Positions 43,901-52,500 of a stretch of 52,500 bases of DNA are shown one piece after another. How positions within the stretch are numbered: position 1 is the first letter of the stretch; every line of letters begins with the position of its first letter. Source of the DNA: Mesostigma viride (taxonomy: Eukaryota; Streptophyta; Mesostigmatophyceae; Mesostigmatales; Mesostigmataceae); NCBI GenBank assembly GCA_009746045.1, contig RPFO01000132.1:955590-1008089 (forward strand), given 5' to 3'. The notes under the pieces are model-generated. The model searched no databases, was not told the origin of the DNA, and worked only from the letters and a program-made list of their open reading frames with translations. The position numbers and the translations under genes were made by a program.

Positions 43901-46617
43901 GACACACTGTTGGGGCACAGCAAATGTTAAGGAAGGGACCTAGGGAAAGCAATCAAGGGGCGCCCCTTCACAGGAAACACCGATTCATAATTTTGTTTCG
44001 CTCGAACCATGGATTCATAGCTAACTAAGTCCCTTTCCGCAAACACCTTTCTGGCAACAGTCACCCGCCGGTGAAATAGAAGCCATACTTTCACACGGAT
44101 GGACCAAACCTGTTGCATATGTGCAACACGTACCCCTTTCTATCCGTCCCCCTCTTTATGAAAACCCTTGTCTGGCCACCGGTTGCTCACGCGGATCCAA
44201 TGCCAGTCCACCTACCGTTGCCACCCACCCACCCCTGCCAGTCCAACCACCCTTGCCAACCAACCACTGTTGCCGGTCCAACCACCCTTGCCGTGCACCC
44301 ACCGTTGCCGCCCACCCACCTGCCGCACAAAGCGATACGAGGATGGGTGTCCGAGCGCCATCTGCCCAATGGAGCAGGTAAAGTATGGGAGGGCAAGGTT
44401 GCAACAGGGCAAGGTAAGGATGGGGGGGGACAAGTGGCAACCCGGCAAGCAAGGCAGTCAGGATGGGTTCCTCGACCCCAATGATAGGGACCAGTGGTTG
44501 CTCCACGCGGTGGAAGGACGACGGCAGGCCAAAGCTGCACCAACGCCACATCAGGAGGCACTGAAGACGATGAAGACAAGGGCGCGTGTATTGACTGTTT
44601 TGCAAGCTATGGCATGCTTTTAAGGCACCATCGAAGCCTCCATGTGATGGTAGGGGACATTTTTCATGCAGCTGAGTGGGGATGAGAAGGATAGGAGCCG
44701 CACGAATATAAGGCCATTGTCAAGGAGACAACCAGCGCAGGCGAGAAACCGGGAGAATCCGGACCATGGTAGCTCGAGCCTGCCGATATCTTGTCCGCGT
44801 GTTCGAGTCGTTCAGGATGATGAATATGAATGGTGATGGAAATGTGTAGCCTTGTGTATTGAAATTATGGCTGGCTTACGTGTAGAGTGACTAGATGACC
44901 TAGACGGTGGGGCCGGAAACAGCTTGCTTGATCAGGGCGTGTGTTTCGAGCCTAACTGGCCGGGAGTGTCTAGTGGTGAGCACCATTGCTGTGATCGCTC
45001 TCCCACCATTTACGAGGAAATACCCGCAAATGGAAAACCACTGAAAAGGTCTAGCTAGTCAGTCCTTCCGTTAGCCATGCCATGATTCCAAACGTCCAAG
45101 AACTGCACACATTGCAAAGGTAAAACTCCGCAGGACAGCACGTTCAAATGTGCGGCGGGAACCAAAAGTCCGCGTATGCCAGAAAACATCGTGTTGCTGC
45201 AGCGACGCGACGATGTGGACAACGAATCCAGTGCCAAGCTTGGAACGGCCGCAGAGGCATTGTGTTTAGAACTAAGATAAACAGGAATATCGATCTGCAC
45301 CGGTTGCTGCAGCGCTGCATGCTCTGTGGCATGTATAATGGCTCTGTGGCATGTATGATGGCTCCGTGGCATGTATGATGGCTCCATGGCATGTATGATG
45401 GCTCCGTGGCATGTATGTTGGCTACGTGGCATGTATGATGGCATGTATGATGGCTACGTGGCAAGTATATCCTTTTATAAGGACACATTGCTTGCCACCT
45501 CTGGCATCCCCCCTCACTAGGTCATGATGCACACCAAGACCCCTCACTAGGTCATGATGCACACCGAGACCCCTCACAAGGTCATGATGCACACCGAGAC
45601 CCCTCACTAGGTCATGATGCACACCGACACCCCTCCCTAGGTCATGATGCACACCAAGACCCCTCACTAGGTCATGATGCACACCAAGACCCCTCACTAG
45701 GTCATGATGCACACCGAGACCCCTCACTAGGTCATGATGCACACCCAGACCCCTCACAAGGTCATGATGCACACCGAGACCCCTCACTAGGTCATGATGC
45801 ATACCAAGACCCCTCACTAGGTCATGATGCACACCAAGACCCCTCACAAGGTCATGATGCACACCCAGACCCCTCACAAGGTCATGATGCACACCGAGAC
45901 CCCTCACTAGGTCATGATGCACACCGAGACCCCTCACAAGGTCATGATGCACACCGAGACCCCTCACTAGGTCATGATGCACACCGACACCCCTCCCTAG
46001 GTCATGATGCACACCAAGACCCCTCACTAGGTCATGATGCACACCAAGACCCCTCACTAGGTCATGATGCATACCAAGACCCCTCACTAGGTCATGATGC
46101 ACACCAAGACCCCTCACTTGGTCATGATGCACACCCAGACCCCTCACTAGGTCATGATGCACACCAAGACCCCTCACTTGGTCATGATGCACACCAAGAC
46201 CCCTCACTAGGTCATGATGCACACCGAGACAGGCCTGCCCCCACCACGTCCCCTTCCCCTGCTCCACCCTCCGCGCCTTGTGAGCCGGCACCACAGCGGC
46301 AGTGCTTACAAGTCGGATACAGGTACGGTTCTACCCACTCTGGTTCTACCCCCTCTGGTGCAGCGCGCTGATGACACGTGTCCCTGGCCCCACCTGCTGC
46401 ACCAGTGGACGTGCACACATGCACGCACCTGCTCGACGGGCGGCACCAAAAGAAGTCAACACCAGCATGGTTCCAACCCCCACCGTTGCCACCCACACTC
46501 ATCGCCCCTCGTACCTGCTCGACGGGCGGCAGCGCAAAGTACTCCGGTCTCACCCTCAGCTCCTCTGTCCTCAGCACGCAGTAGTGCAGGTTGGGCACCG
46601 TGCCAGAGGTGGGGGAG
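34091..46617 (-). CDS. YqaJ-like exonuclease (PD-(D/E)XK) protein, many exons
   Basis: Exons in order: 46617-46515 (less certain), 44361-44320, 42834-42788, 42121-42010, 40951-40538, 39930-39892, 38400-38333, 37902-37656, 37155-37015, 36634-36574, 35704-35626, 34582-34510, 34249-34091. All introns are GT-AG. From 44361 onward every phase joins and yields 493 aa to a TAG stop. Visible YqaJ features: [58 protein letters not shown] (catalytic Asp); IVEVIE/VKNRCPF, where the catalytic E-x-K is split by an intron; [46 protein letters not shown]. The family includes phage-type recombination exonucleases and eukaryotic proteins often carrying an N-terminal SWIM zinc finger. No SWIM motif could be placed here. 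The exon of 414 nt holds a low-complexity insert. Role in this organism unknown. Confidence 0.85.
34318..34440 (-). repeat. Exon-edge copies between the last two YqaJ-like exons
   Basis: The coding strand near 34430 repeats the end of the preceding exon with its donor (CACAAGCTGCTCAAGGTAAGA). Near 34325-34340 a copy resembles the start of the last exon (CTACCACAAGCGGCCCAAG against CTACTACAAGCGGCCCAAG at 34246-34228). Confidence 0.8.
36967..37014 (-). repeat. GT repeat at a 5' splice site
   Basis: On the coding strand the exon ending at 37015 is followed by GTCGTGTGTGTGTG and then about 35 bases of GT/GC alternation, so the microsatellite starts inside the donor. Confidence 0.85.
38525..39190. 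repeat. 8-bp satellites GGGCGCGA and GGGCAAGA in a YqaJ-like intron
   Basis: Mostly GGGCGCGA units (to about 39005) then GGGCAAGA units, pyrimidine-rich on the coding strand. They sit about 125 bases upstream of the 3' splice site at 38401. Long open frames across them are artefacts. Confidence 0.95.
39950..40135. repeat. ~58-bp minisatellite upstream of the 39-nt exon
   Basis: Three to four units built on GGGGGGGCATTGCCRTGTGG and TCCAAGCCAAAG..GTTGCCATGC. The array ends next to the acceptor of the 39930-39892 exon. Confidence 0.75.
40958..41165. repeat. Poly-G tract plus ~27-bp minisatellite
   Basis: About 30 G (plus strand; C on the coding strand) end 6 bases from the acceptor at 40952. 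They are followed by about seven units of GGGGACCGGTGATAGAGTATAGATA-type sequence shortened here to the core ACCGGTGATAGAGTATAGAT. Confidence 0.9.
41585..41792. repeat. ~61-bp tandem repeat derived from a dispersed repeat
   Basis: Three and a half units containing GCCTGCGCTGGTTGTCTCAC, GGATACCATGGTCACTATAG and TATATAGTAATGCC. The unit overlaps the dispersed CATGGTCC..GGCCTGCGCTGGTTGTCTC repeat found singly at 6201, 30044 and (minus) 44710. Confidence 0.8.
42841..43885. repeat. 1-kb GGGGCGA / GGGGAGA satellite adjoining a 3' splice site
   Basis: Two blocks of 7-bp GGGGCGA separated by poly-G (about 43060-43082), then GGGGAGA units with length variants. On the coding strand this is a nearly pure pyrimidine tract ending 6 bases before the acceptor of the exon starting at 42834. 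Confidence 0.95.
43886..45320. other. Intronic stretch of the YqaJ-like gene with one exon
   Basis: Contains the 42-nt exon 44361-44320 ([14 protein letters not shown]), CCACCCTTGCC-type short repeats at 44205-44320 next to its donor, and a minus-strand copy of the dispersed CATGGTCCGGATTCTCCCG repeat at about 44705-44775. Nothing else recognised. Confidence 0.5.
45321..45470. repeat. 20-bp minisatellite
   Basis: About seven units of GGCATGTATGATGGCTCCGT with minor changes (TCTG, TACG), in the same intron as the 30-bp array. Confidence 0.85.
45511..46230. repeat. 30-bp minisatellite, 24 units
   Basis: Unit CCCTCACTAGGTCATGATGC followed by ACACCAAGAC, in strict 30-bp register. Four tail variants occur (CCAAGAC, CCGAGAC, CCCAGAC, CCGACAC) plus CACTAG/CACAAG/CCCTAG/CACTTG changes. 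One minus-strand frame stays open throughout ([10 protein letters not shown] repeated) because the unit is a multiple of three. It lies in an intron of the YqaJ-like model. Confidence 0.95.
46424..46534 (-). repeat. Copy of an exon end and donor downstream of the exon at 46515
   Basis: The coding-strand sequence TGCCGCCCGTCGAGCAGGT spans the exon end at 46515 and its donor. It recurs at about 46446-46428. Confidence 0.8.
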
Positions 46618-47144
46618 CTGGGGGGGGGAGGGAGGGGGCAGGCAAGGGGAGAGGAGAATGAGAGGGTGCCATGTTGGACGCAATCAGGGCATCACAGCAT
46701 GAATGCAGATGCAAACAGGGCATGTTGGCATGCATGTGGGGGCAGGCAGGCCATATTAGGACGATTAAGACCCACGCAAAAAGGAGGGCATACTGACAAT
46801 GGGGACATCAGCACAACGGTGCATTGTTCTGACGTCAGCAGGAATACCACGGCTAGTTTTTAAGGTGGTCAACTGGTAGCACTTGGGCACAGGTACACTC
46901 TGGGCAGATGCCAGGGGCACAAGCGGGGGGTCAGCGGGCTATGATTTTGCAGGGAAGTTGGGGCAGGATGCACAGAGTGTGCAGATGACAAAGCCTACCA
47001 TGCGCATGCATGACTCTCAACACAGCCAGCCATCTCTACCTGTGCATAGCAGCAACCCTACCCCGGCTTGGGCGCCCTTGGGTGGAAACCGGCGCGGCGC
47101 AACCGCTGCCTGGGCGACAACCGTGCCGATTTGGGCGCAGAGAT

Positions 47145-47240
47145 CACCAAACGGTTGCTGCTGGCATCCCCGCGGGTGGTGATGGGATCAACACGGTTGC
47201 TGCTGGCATCCCCGCGGGTGGTGATGGGATCAACACGGTC
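47145..47240. repeat. 42-bp tandem repeat
   Basis: Two full copies of ACGGTTGCTGCTGGCATCCC followed by CGCGGGTGGTGATGGGATCAAC, and a third partial copy. The missing exon of the YqaJ-like gene may lie near here but could not be defined. Confidence 0.75.
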
Positions 47241-48061
47241 GCTGCTGGCATCTGTGTCTGTGTTGGGGGCACCCGCGGATGCCAGCGCAAGTCTCTCCAC
47301 CGCAGCAGTAGTCAGGGAGACCTGAAGGTCGGCGCCTGCTGGCCCAGGCAACACAACAGGAGGGAGGAGGGAGGAGGGAGCACGCGTTTGTGCAGGGAGG
47401 GGATACTGCAGTGGTGGTTGGCCAAGGGAAGGGGAGCTGCAGCAGCATGAAACATCGTGCTGCGATATTTTGCACGGACACGAAAGGACAGGTGGAGCGA
47501 GTTTTTTCACCATGCATGCTACAAAGCCTTCCTCTTTAGAGAAGCGCTAATGCCATAGCTATCAATTACAATGTACAACTAACATGCACCCGGGCTTCAT
47601 GGCCAGGTGTGGCCGCCAGAAGTTACTTATTGAGGTACGTTCATGGCCCAAACATGTGCTGCTTGGCCACATGCCAGGACCGCGGCATGCTGGTGATGCA
47701 TGGACGCAAGTAAACCGTCTGCGGCACACCTTAAGACGAGTGTACGCCAATCCTCGTCATGGGTCATGCCGGCATCTGTAGTGGCCCCTGACAGAAGTGG
47801 GCACAAACGTTCTTCACATGTGAACAGTCTGTACTTTGCGGTGCTGCTCTGTGCCGTGCTGGCATCCTTGTCTCTCTCTGCCGTGCTGGCAGTTAATGCA
47901 TCAATAGTGCTTGCTGGCGCACGCCGCAGGCATGGTCAACAAGGGGTGCCCACCCGCATGACATGCACAAGCTGCTGCAAAAGCCCCTACACCCAGTCAT
48001 CCGAGTCATCCAACCAAAACGCTTCCATCTTCCATCAACTACAACACCACATGTCACCCAC

Positions 48062-48839
48062 CTGCAAGCGGGTCGCCATCCACCCCTGCAACGCCATCCT
48101 CTTCTTCGGTGGACGCTCCCATGCCTTGCGTCGCATCCTCCAGTGCGCTCTGCGCACAATGAGGTGGTGGTGGTGGTGGTGGTGGTGGTGGTGGTGGTGG
48201 TGGTGGTGGTGGTGGTGGTGGTGGTGGTGGTGGTGGTGGTGGTGGTGGTGGTGGTGGTGGTGGTGGTGGTGGTGGTGGTGGTGGTGGTGGTGGTGGTGGT
48301 GGTGGTGGTGGTGGTGGTGGTGGTGGTGGTGGTGGTGGTGGTGGCAATGATGATGATGATGATGATGGCCCGGTACCAATGAAGTCAGCATGGTGCGGCA
48401 CGTGACATGTGGCAGCGCATGATGGCGCGAAATGGCGCATGGTGTGGCATAGCAGGTCATGGCATGGGTCAGCCCGCTCATGGGTCAGCCCGCTCATGGG
48501 TTAGCCCGCTCATGGGTCAGCCCCCATGGTATGGTCCCAGCGCTTCACCAATTCACCCGCCGAAGCCTATTAACCAGTTCACGTCTGATGTCGAAGCAGA
48601 CATTCCAAGGCATTCCAAGGCCATCTGGGGTGAGCTGACGGGCTGAAGTGCTGGGTACAACATTGGCGTGACAGAGTTAAGATGGCATGCCGAGGAGTGA
48701 CGACACTGAGGCGGGATGCGGATCACTATAATGTTGTTATCAGATAATGTCGAGTTGAAAACAATCCACCTACCGCCGTGACAGCTTTCTTCGCATGCTT
48801 CCTCTTGCGCCTAGCTCGGGACTTGGGGTTCGGGCTCAT
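48062..48839 (-). CDS. Putative 5' exons of the YqaJ-like gene
   Basis: Three exon-like pieces join in phase: 48839-48774 (MSPNPKSRARRKRKHAKKAV then TA, a basic stretch resembling a nuclear localisation signal, donor GTAGGT), 48642-48557 (PVSSPQMALECLGMSASTSD.., donor GTGAAT) and 48149-48062 (AHWRMRRKAWERPPKKRMAL.., donor GTGGGT). They lie on the same strand just upstream of the YqaJ-like exons. The last ends in phase 0 while the exon at 46617 needs phase 2, so at least one exon is missing between them. They could instead be a separate short gene. A 90-codon frame at 49246-48974 ending in a good donor (GTAAGC) could be a still earlier exon. Confidence 0.4.
48164..48368. repeat. (GTG)60 and (GAT)7 array adjoining a putative 3' splice site
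   Basis: On the coding strand (CAC)n ends 13 bases before the proposed acceptor (CATTGTGCGCAG) at 48150. The poly-Trp, poly-Val, poly-His and poly-Pro frames are artefacts. Confidence 0.95.
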
Positions 48840-50916
48840 CACGAACGAGGCCGGAGACGCTCTGTCGTTGGCAAACGGAGCGGGAAGCAAATGCCTTCAC
48901 TCAGCTTCCTAATAGCCTTCAGCATTCCCGCGCTTTGTTGACACAAAAGTTAAACCTGAGTCAACTGAACTGCTTACGTAGAGCTCGCCACAGCTTTCGA
49001 AAGAGAAGATAACCACGATTGCGGGTATGTCATGCAGGTTCTACAGCAAGAAACGAACTCTATGTGCTGGCTTTGTGGCATAACAAACCTAAGAAGGTGA
49101 CTCGGCCGCTGGTCAAGCAGCGACAGTGGAGCAGTTGAACTAGCACCTGCCGCGAACGGCGCTTGCTGCTGAAGCGCGTCTAAGATCCATTGTACCGGGG
49201 GAAGTGGCGGTGGTAAATTCGGGCATAGCCGATAAGCTGTGCCCATTTAGACCGCCGTGCAAGATGTGACCCGATAATTACTCCTCATCTAGTGGCAATT
49301 CTCTACAAATTGAGAGCAGCGTGAATAACAGGGCCAGTGCTACCCTACGTGGCGTGCCATCAATGCCGAAATTGCATTGACCTATACATGAATGCCTGTC
49401 CTGACAAGATTGCTGTCGCTACGTTGCTGCAATTATGCCTTTCCAGCACTCATAGATGATTTATTGACGACGTGGCTCGCGCGCGTGGACGGTCGTGGAA
49501 GGCCGTTTGCCTTGGTGAGCTCCGTCCCGCGCAAATCCTTAAATGCAAGCCATGTCGCGGCGTGGCGCCTCTCCTGCGCTACAACCGTGCGGATGGCAGC
49601 AGAACTTGAGATATCTCCACGCCTTGGCACGACAATTTCGCATCCGACGTCGCAACACAGGACAGCCAGGGAACAGCTACGGTACTAAAAAGCAGAAAGG
49701 TTAGCTTTAGTACAAGTTTTGCGGGCTTCGCCCGCGCGCGCGACATTAGAGCTTGTTCTTTTTGTGGCCGGTCCCCGGCCAGGGAGCCCCGGCTAGGGAG
49801 ATGTGAGTCACCACGTACCTCCGTCGAGTGCCAAGTGGCACTAGTCCCGCCAAGGAGCGCGCGCTAGCTTTAGAGTTTCGACCACAAGATTCACGGAGTT
49901 TGGCAAAAGGGTGAAGGAAAAAAATCCGAAACGCTAGAAGGCCTCTGAAGGTTCGAACCCGGTACGTCACGATTAATCATATGATGAGGTGTGCCTTGGC
50001 GCCTGAAGTCTACGTAAGCAGTTTCATAAGAAGTTGCACAATATGTACATTGCTACAAAGGGACAAACTGCGCAACCGCGCAGTGGACGGAGCTCGCGAA
50101 CTACGTCTTGCGTAGTTCAACTAGCTCCAGATTGACTGCTACCCCTGCACGGGAGCGCGATGCGCGCGGGGATGAGTGACCTCGCCGCAGACAGCAGGGA
50201 AAAATCGCTTACAGGCGGTGGAGCACAGGAAAATCCACGTGTGAGCTTCCTGCGCGTTTGTAACGGGATATCACCAACAGAAAGTTTGCTCCAACAGCCC
50301 AAAAGTTTGCGACGGTTATATCTGGAGCTCGCGAACACAGGAAATCGCAGAGTTTTCTAGTAGGAGCCATCTGGGCATACGGACCTCTGCCAAATGGCTC
50401 ATCTGGATGTAACGCTTCAGAAACCTCAAAAATGGGCGCGCCGTGGTTTGACCTTTTCGTGATTGGTCGCAACGAAATTTCGCGCAGCTCATTCGTCAAG
50501 CGGACCGTAAGTCGCGCCGCTGAGTGGCTGGAGCCGAAAGCCGTTCGAAAGAGTGTTAGCTAAAATTGTGCCAAGGCTGCGTTTTACAAGCTTTAGTATA
50601 TATGTTGATAGGCAATAATTAGTCTGGGCCATGATGGAACAATATTCCCGTCTTGCCAATGTAGTCTTTGTAATGCATGCGTACTAACTGCCCGCATTTC
50701 CGTCGCCCATTGATATCAATGTTCGACTATGGTACGAGCTAGGTAGTAACCAACGGTTCGAATGATTTATTCATTCGCCAAGAAAATTATTGGCAGAACA
50801 TAGGCCGCGGGTTTATACGCCACAGCTCGCCATGGCCAAATAAATCAAACCCTTCACGAGTTGTGCATATGATCCTCCAATAACGATTGCAACCGATTGA
50901 TCAGCTCCGTAGTCGG
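48840..50916. other. Region between the divergent YqaJ-like and biotin-ligase-type genes
   Basis: Probably holds both promoters, since the flanking genes point away from each other. A 90-codon minus frame (49246-48974) and a 98-codon plus frame (49392-49688) have no recognised motifs. A GCGGGC-TTC-GCCCGC hairpin lies at about 49722-49736, and a GGTTCGAACC B-box-like motif at about 49950. Confidence 0.35.
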
Positions 50917-52450
50917 ATGGCTGCCATAGGTAAGGACTGCATGTTCGAGCCTTCCTCGCTGATCCTGGTGTATACCGGCCCGGGTGCGCACCCGACGTGC
51001 ATCGAGTGCTGCTGTACGGAGATTCAGGAGCTCGTGCAGCCGGGCTATCACGTCGTACAAGTGGGAGCCGCGGAGCTGCTGGACGGTGGATGGGAGCAAG
51101 CCACGGCGTTGCTCGTCATGCCCGGTGGACGAGACATGTAAATTCTGTCCACATCGATATCATGCTTTATAATGCCGGTTGGATATATATACCCCACAGC
51201 TTTGTACTGGATATTCCCTTTCCACGAAATGTCCAGTTTCCTCCCCATTTTGGCATTCGTGGGCAGCGAAGGTTTATGCTAGCTATTACATTTTGTGCTC
51301 ACAGCCCTTCCCCTCGCTCACCTTCCCCCCCCCCCCCCCCGCCGCTCTCAGCCATTCAAATTTGGATAGTTCAATCAATCCTGCAAGTGATCCCGGGCAG
51401 GTTCCTCCGTTGGGAGAGTCATGGGAGTACAGGGCATGAGCCATAAGGCAGACCACAGATGGCCTGGGACTTTGGATAGTTCGTTGAGCTGTCAAGTTTG
51501 AAGTTACTTGTTACCAAGCTTCGCGTGGGCTACCCTTAGAATGACCATTACATGAGTGACCATGATAGTGATCATCTGACCACCATACCAGGCTTCGCAA
51601 AGGCTATATCCCTTCCACGAGGGGTCACTCTGCCCATTTAGACTACTCCGTTGTTGACATTGAGGCAAAACGGGTTTTACTGCTTGCCATTTGTAAAAAA
51701 AAAAAAAGTTATCGCGTCTGTGTGGGTGTGTGCTTGATGTGTATTCTGCCGGGTGATAGGGTGCATGTCTCGCCTGTCTCAAGTACTGTGCGAGCACCTG
51801 CTACCTGCTACCAAGGAAAAAGGGTGTGTGGCCCCAGGCCATTCAGCATAACTATTCAACGCAGCTTAACTATTCAACGCAGTATAACTATTCAACGCAG
51901 TGTAACTATTCAACGCAGTATAGCGGTTCAGGGTCAGCAGAGCGCTGCCATGATCGTACGACAACTGCCGTCTCTCCCTCGTATCTCCCATATGCCGCAT
52001 GCTACTGCAGCTGGGCCTGCACCATGATCCAGAGAGAGTCCTCTGTGGCCTGCCCACTTAGGGCTGAGTGAGAGAAGCTAAGGCGCCCTTCCTCCTTGTT
52101 ATGTATAAGGGTTGAAGGTTCCTTAGGGATACCCACGTGACGTAGCCCGAACTCTAAATTAAGTTAAATGCTACTACAGACTCATTGATTAACCGTATAT
52201 GATGATGACATGACAGCTTTTAGTTGCCGATTTAGTAGTGGCGGGAGGCCCTGCTGTCGGTACACAACCATCGTTGCTCCATGGCAAGCCCACTCGGACT
52301 CTGAGGGCAGCGTTTGCTCCTATACCGGACCATGCTGTGTGTGTGCGGGGTGTGTGATATGCATTCGTGCTGCGTGTCGCAATGTGCTCCTTCTGGCACC
52401 CGCAGACCCTACTGCTTGCTTCTCAACGGCGATGGCACATCCAGGATACG
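50917..52450 (+). CDS. Biotin-protein ligase N-terminal (amidotransferase-like) domain, 5' part
   Basis: Exon 1 is 50917-51137 (ATG of MAAIGKDCMF; the frame upstream has no ATG). It encodes LILVYTGPGAHPTC, GYHVVQVGAAELLDGGWEQA and TALLVMPGGRD. The donor is GTAAAT and the intron 1268 bp. Exon 2 is 52406-52450 (acceptor CCCGCAG, donor GTAGGC) and joins in phase to give GGRDIPYCLLLNGDGTSRIR. The series VYxGPGA..LLVxPGGRDxPYCxxLNGxGxxRIR is the BPL_N domain, a class-I glutamine-amidotransferase-like fold placed before the catalytic domain in eukaryotic biotin-protein ligases and also found alone. The GxCAGAY nucleophile region and any biotin-ligase domain would lie beyond the window edge, so whether this is a full ligase cannot be told. 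Confidence 0.85.
51848..51925. repeat. 17-bp tandem repeat in intron 1 of the biotin-ligase-type gene
   Basis: Four to five units of AACTATTCAACGCAGTAT with small changes. Confidence 0.85.
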
Positions 52451-52500
52451 GTAGGCGGAGTGATCGCGCGGACGCTTGTGCTTGCTGCTGTGGCTTGTCC

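Noticed and set aside
42541-43952. Pro/Ser/Leu-rich proteins of 400-460 residues and the Gly/Arg/Glu frame opposite
   Set aside because: Satellite translation; the real coding piece is the 47-nt exon at 42834-42788.
45422-46294. 290-residue protein of [10 protein letters not shown] repeats
   Set aside because: 30-bp minisatellite inside an intron of the YqaJ-like model; a stop-free unit guarantees an open frame. Kept only as a repeat.
46370-46415. [16 protein letters not shown] as an exon after 46515
   Set aside because: It would end in phase 2 and break the phase of the next well-supported exon (44361-44320).
48035-48497. Poly-Trp, poly-Val, poly-His and poly-Pro frames
   Set aside because: Translation of a GTG/CAC array.
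49930-49985. Possible tRNA on either strand (GGTTCGAACC)
   Set aside because: The motif is palindromic and the flanks form neither T-stem nor acceptor stem; a T-run on the minus strand is suggestive but not enough.

Overview
The window looks like nuclear DNA of a photosynthetic eukaryote, most likely a green alga. The evidence is a RETICULATA-related plastid protein gene with a transit-peptide-like N-terminus, GT-AG introns throughout, non-LTR retrotransposons, and no bacterial-style gene packing. The species cannot be fixed from sequence alone. All splice models come from reading exons, reading phase and family motifs by eye; there is no transcript evidence.

Layout. 1-23 kb is repeat-dominated. 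It holds a 9-bp satellite, a 5'-truncated LINE with target-site duplications, a frameshifted RTE-like LINE on the minus strand, a degenerate TPR (kinesin-light-chain-like) pseudogene, a 1.3-kb pyrimidine satellite, a cluster of LINE copies at 12.7-15.1 kb, a GTGTGC satellite, a 0.6-kb segmental duplication (17.0 and 21.6 kb), a broken PIF/Harbinger-like transposase and a 42-bp minisatellite. 23.9-27.4 kb is a three-exon RETICULATA-related gene on the minus strand. 28.0-29.7 kb is a chain of truncated LINE ends joined at AT repeats. 30-34 kb holds a MITE-like element and a 0.94-kb tetranucleotide satellite that begins at a LINE tail. 34.1-48.8 kb is one long minus-strand gene of many small exons encoding a YqaJ-type (PD-(D/E)XK) exonuclease-like protein. 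Its introns are packed with satellites. 50.9-52.45 kb is the 5' part of a plus-strand gene for the amidotransferase-like N-terminal domain of biotin-protein ligase; it runs off the right edge.

The most striking structure is the relation between satellites and splice sites. In the YqaJ-like gene, simple repeats that are pyrimidine-rich on the coding strand end within a few bases of several 3' splice sites, and a GT repeat starts right after a 5' splice site. In both spliced genes, copies of exon edges together with their splice signals lie in the neighbouring introns. This suggests introns that grow by local tandem duplication around splice junctions. A second theme is a shared LINE 3' end with a small hairpin (CTCC-CAAC-GGAG) followed by varied microsatellite tails, one of which appears to have seeded a kilobase satellite.
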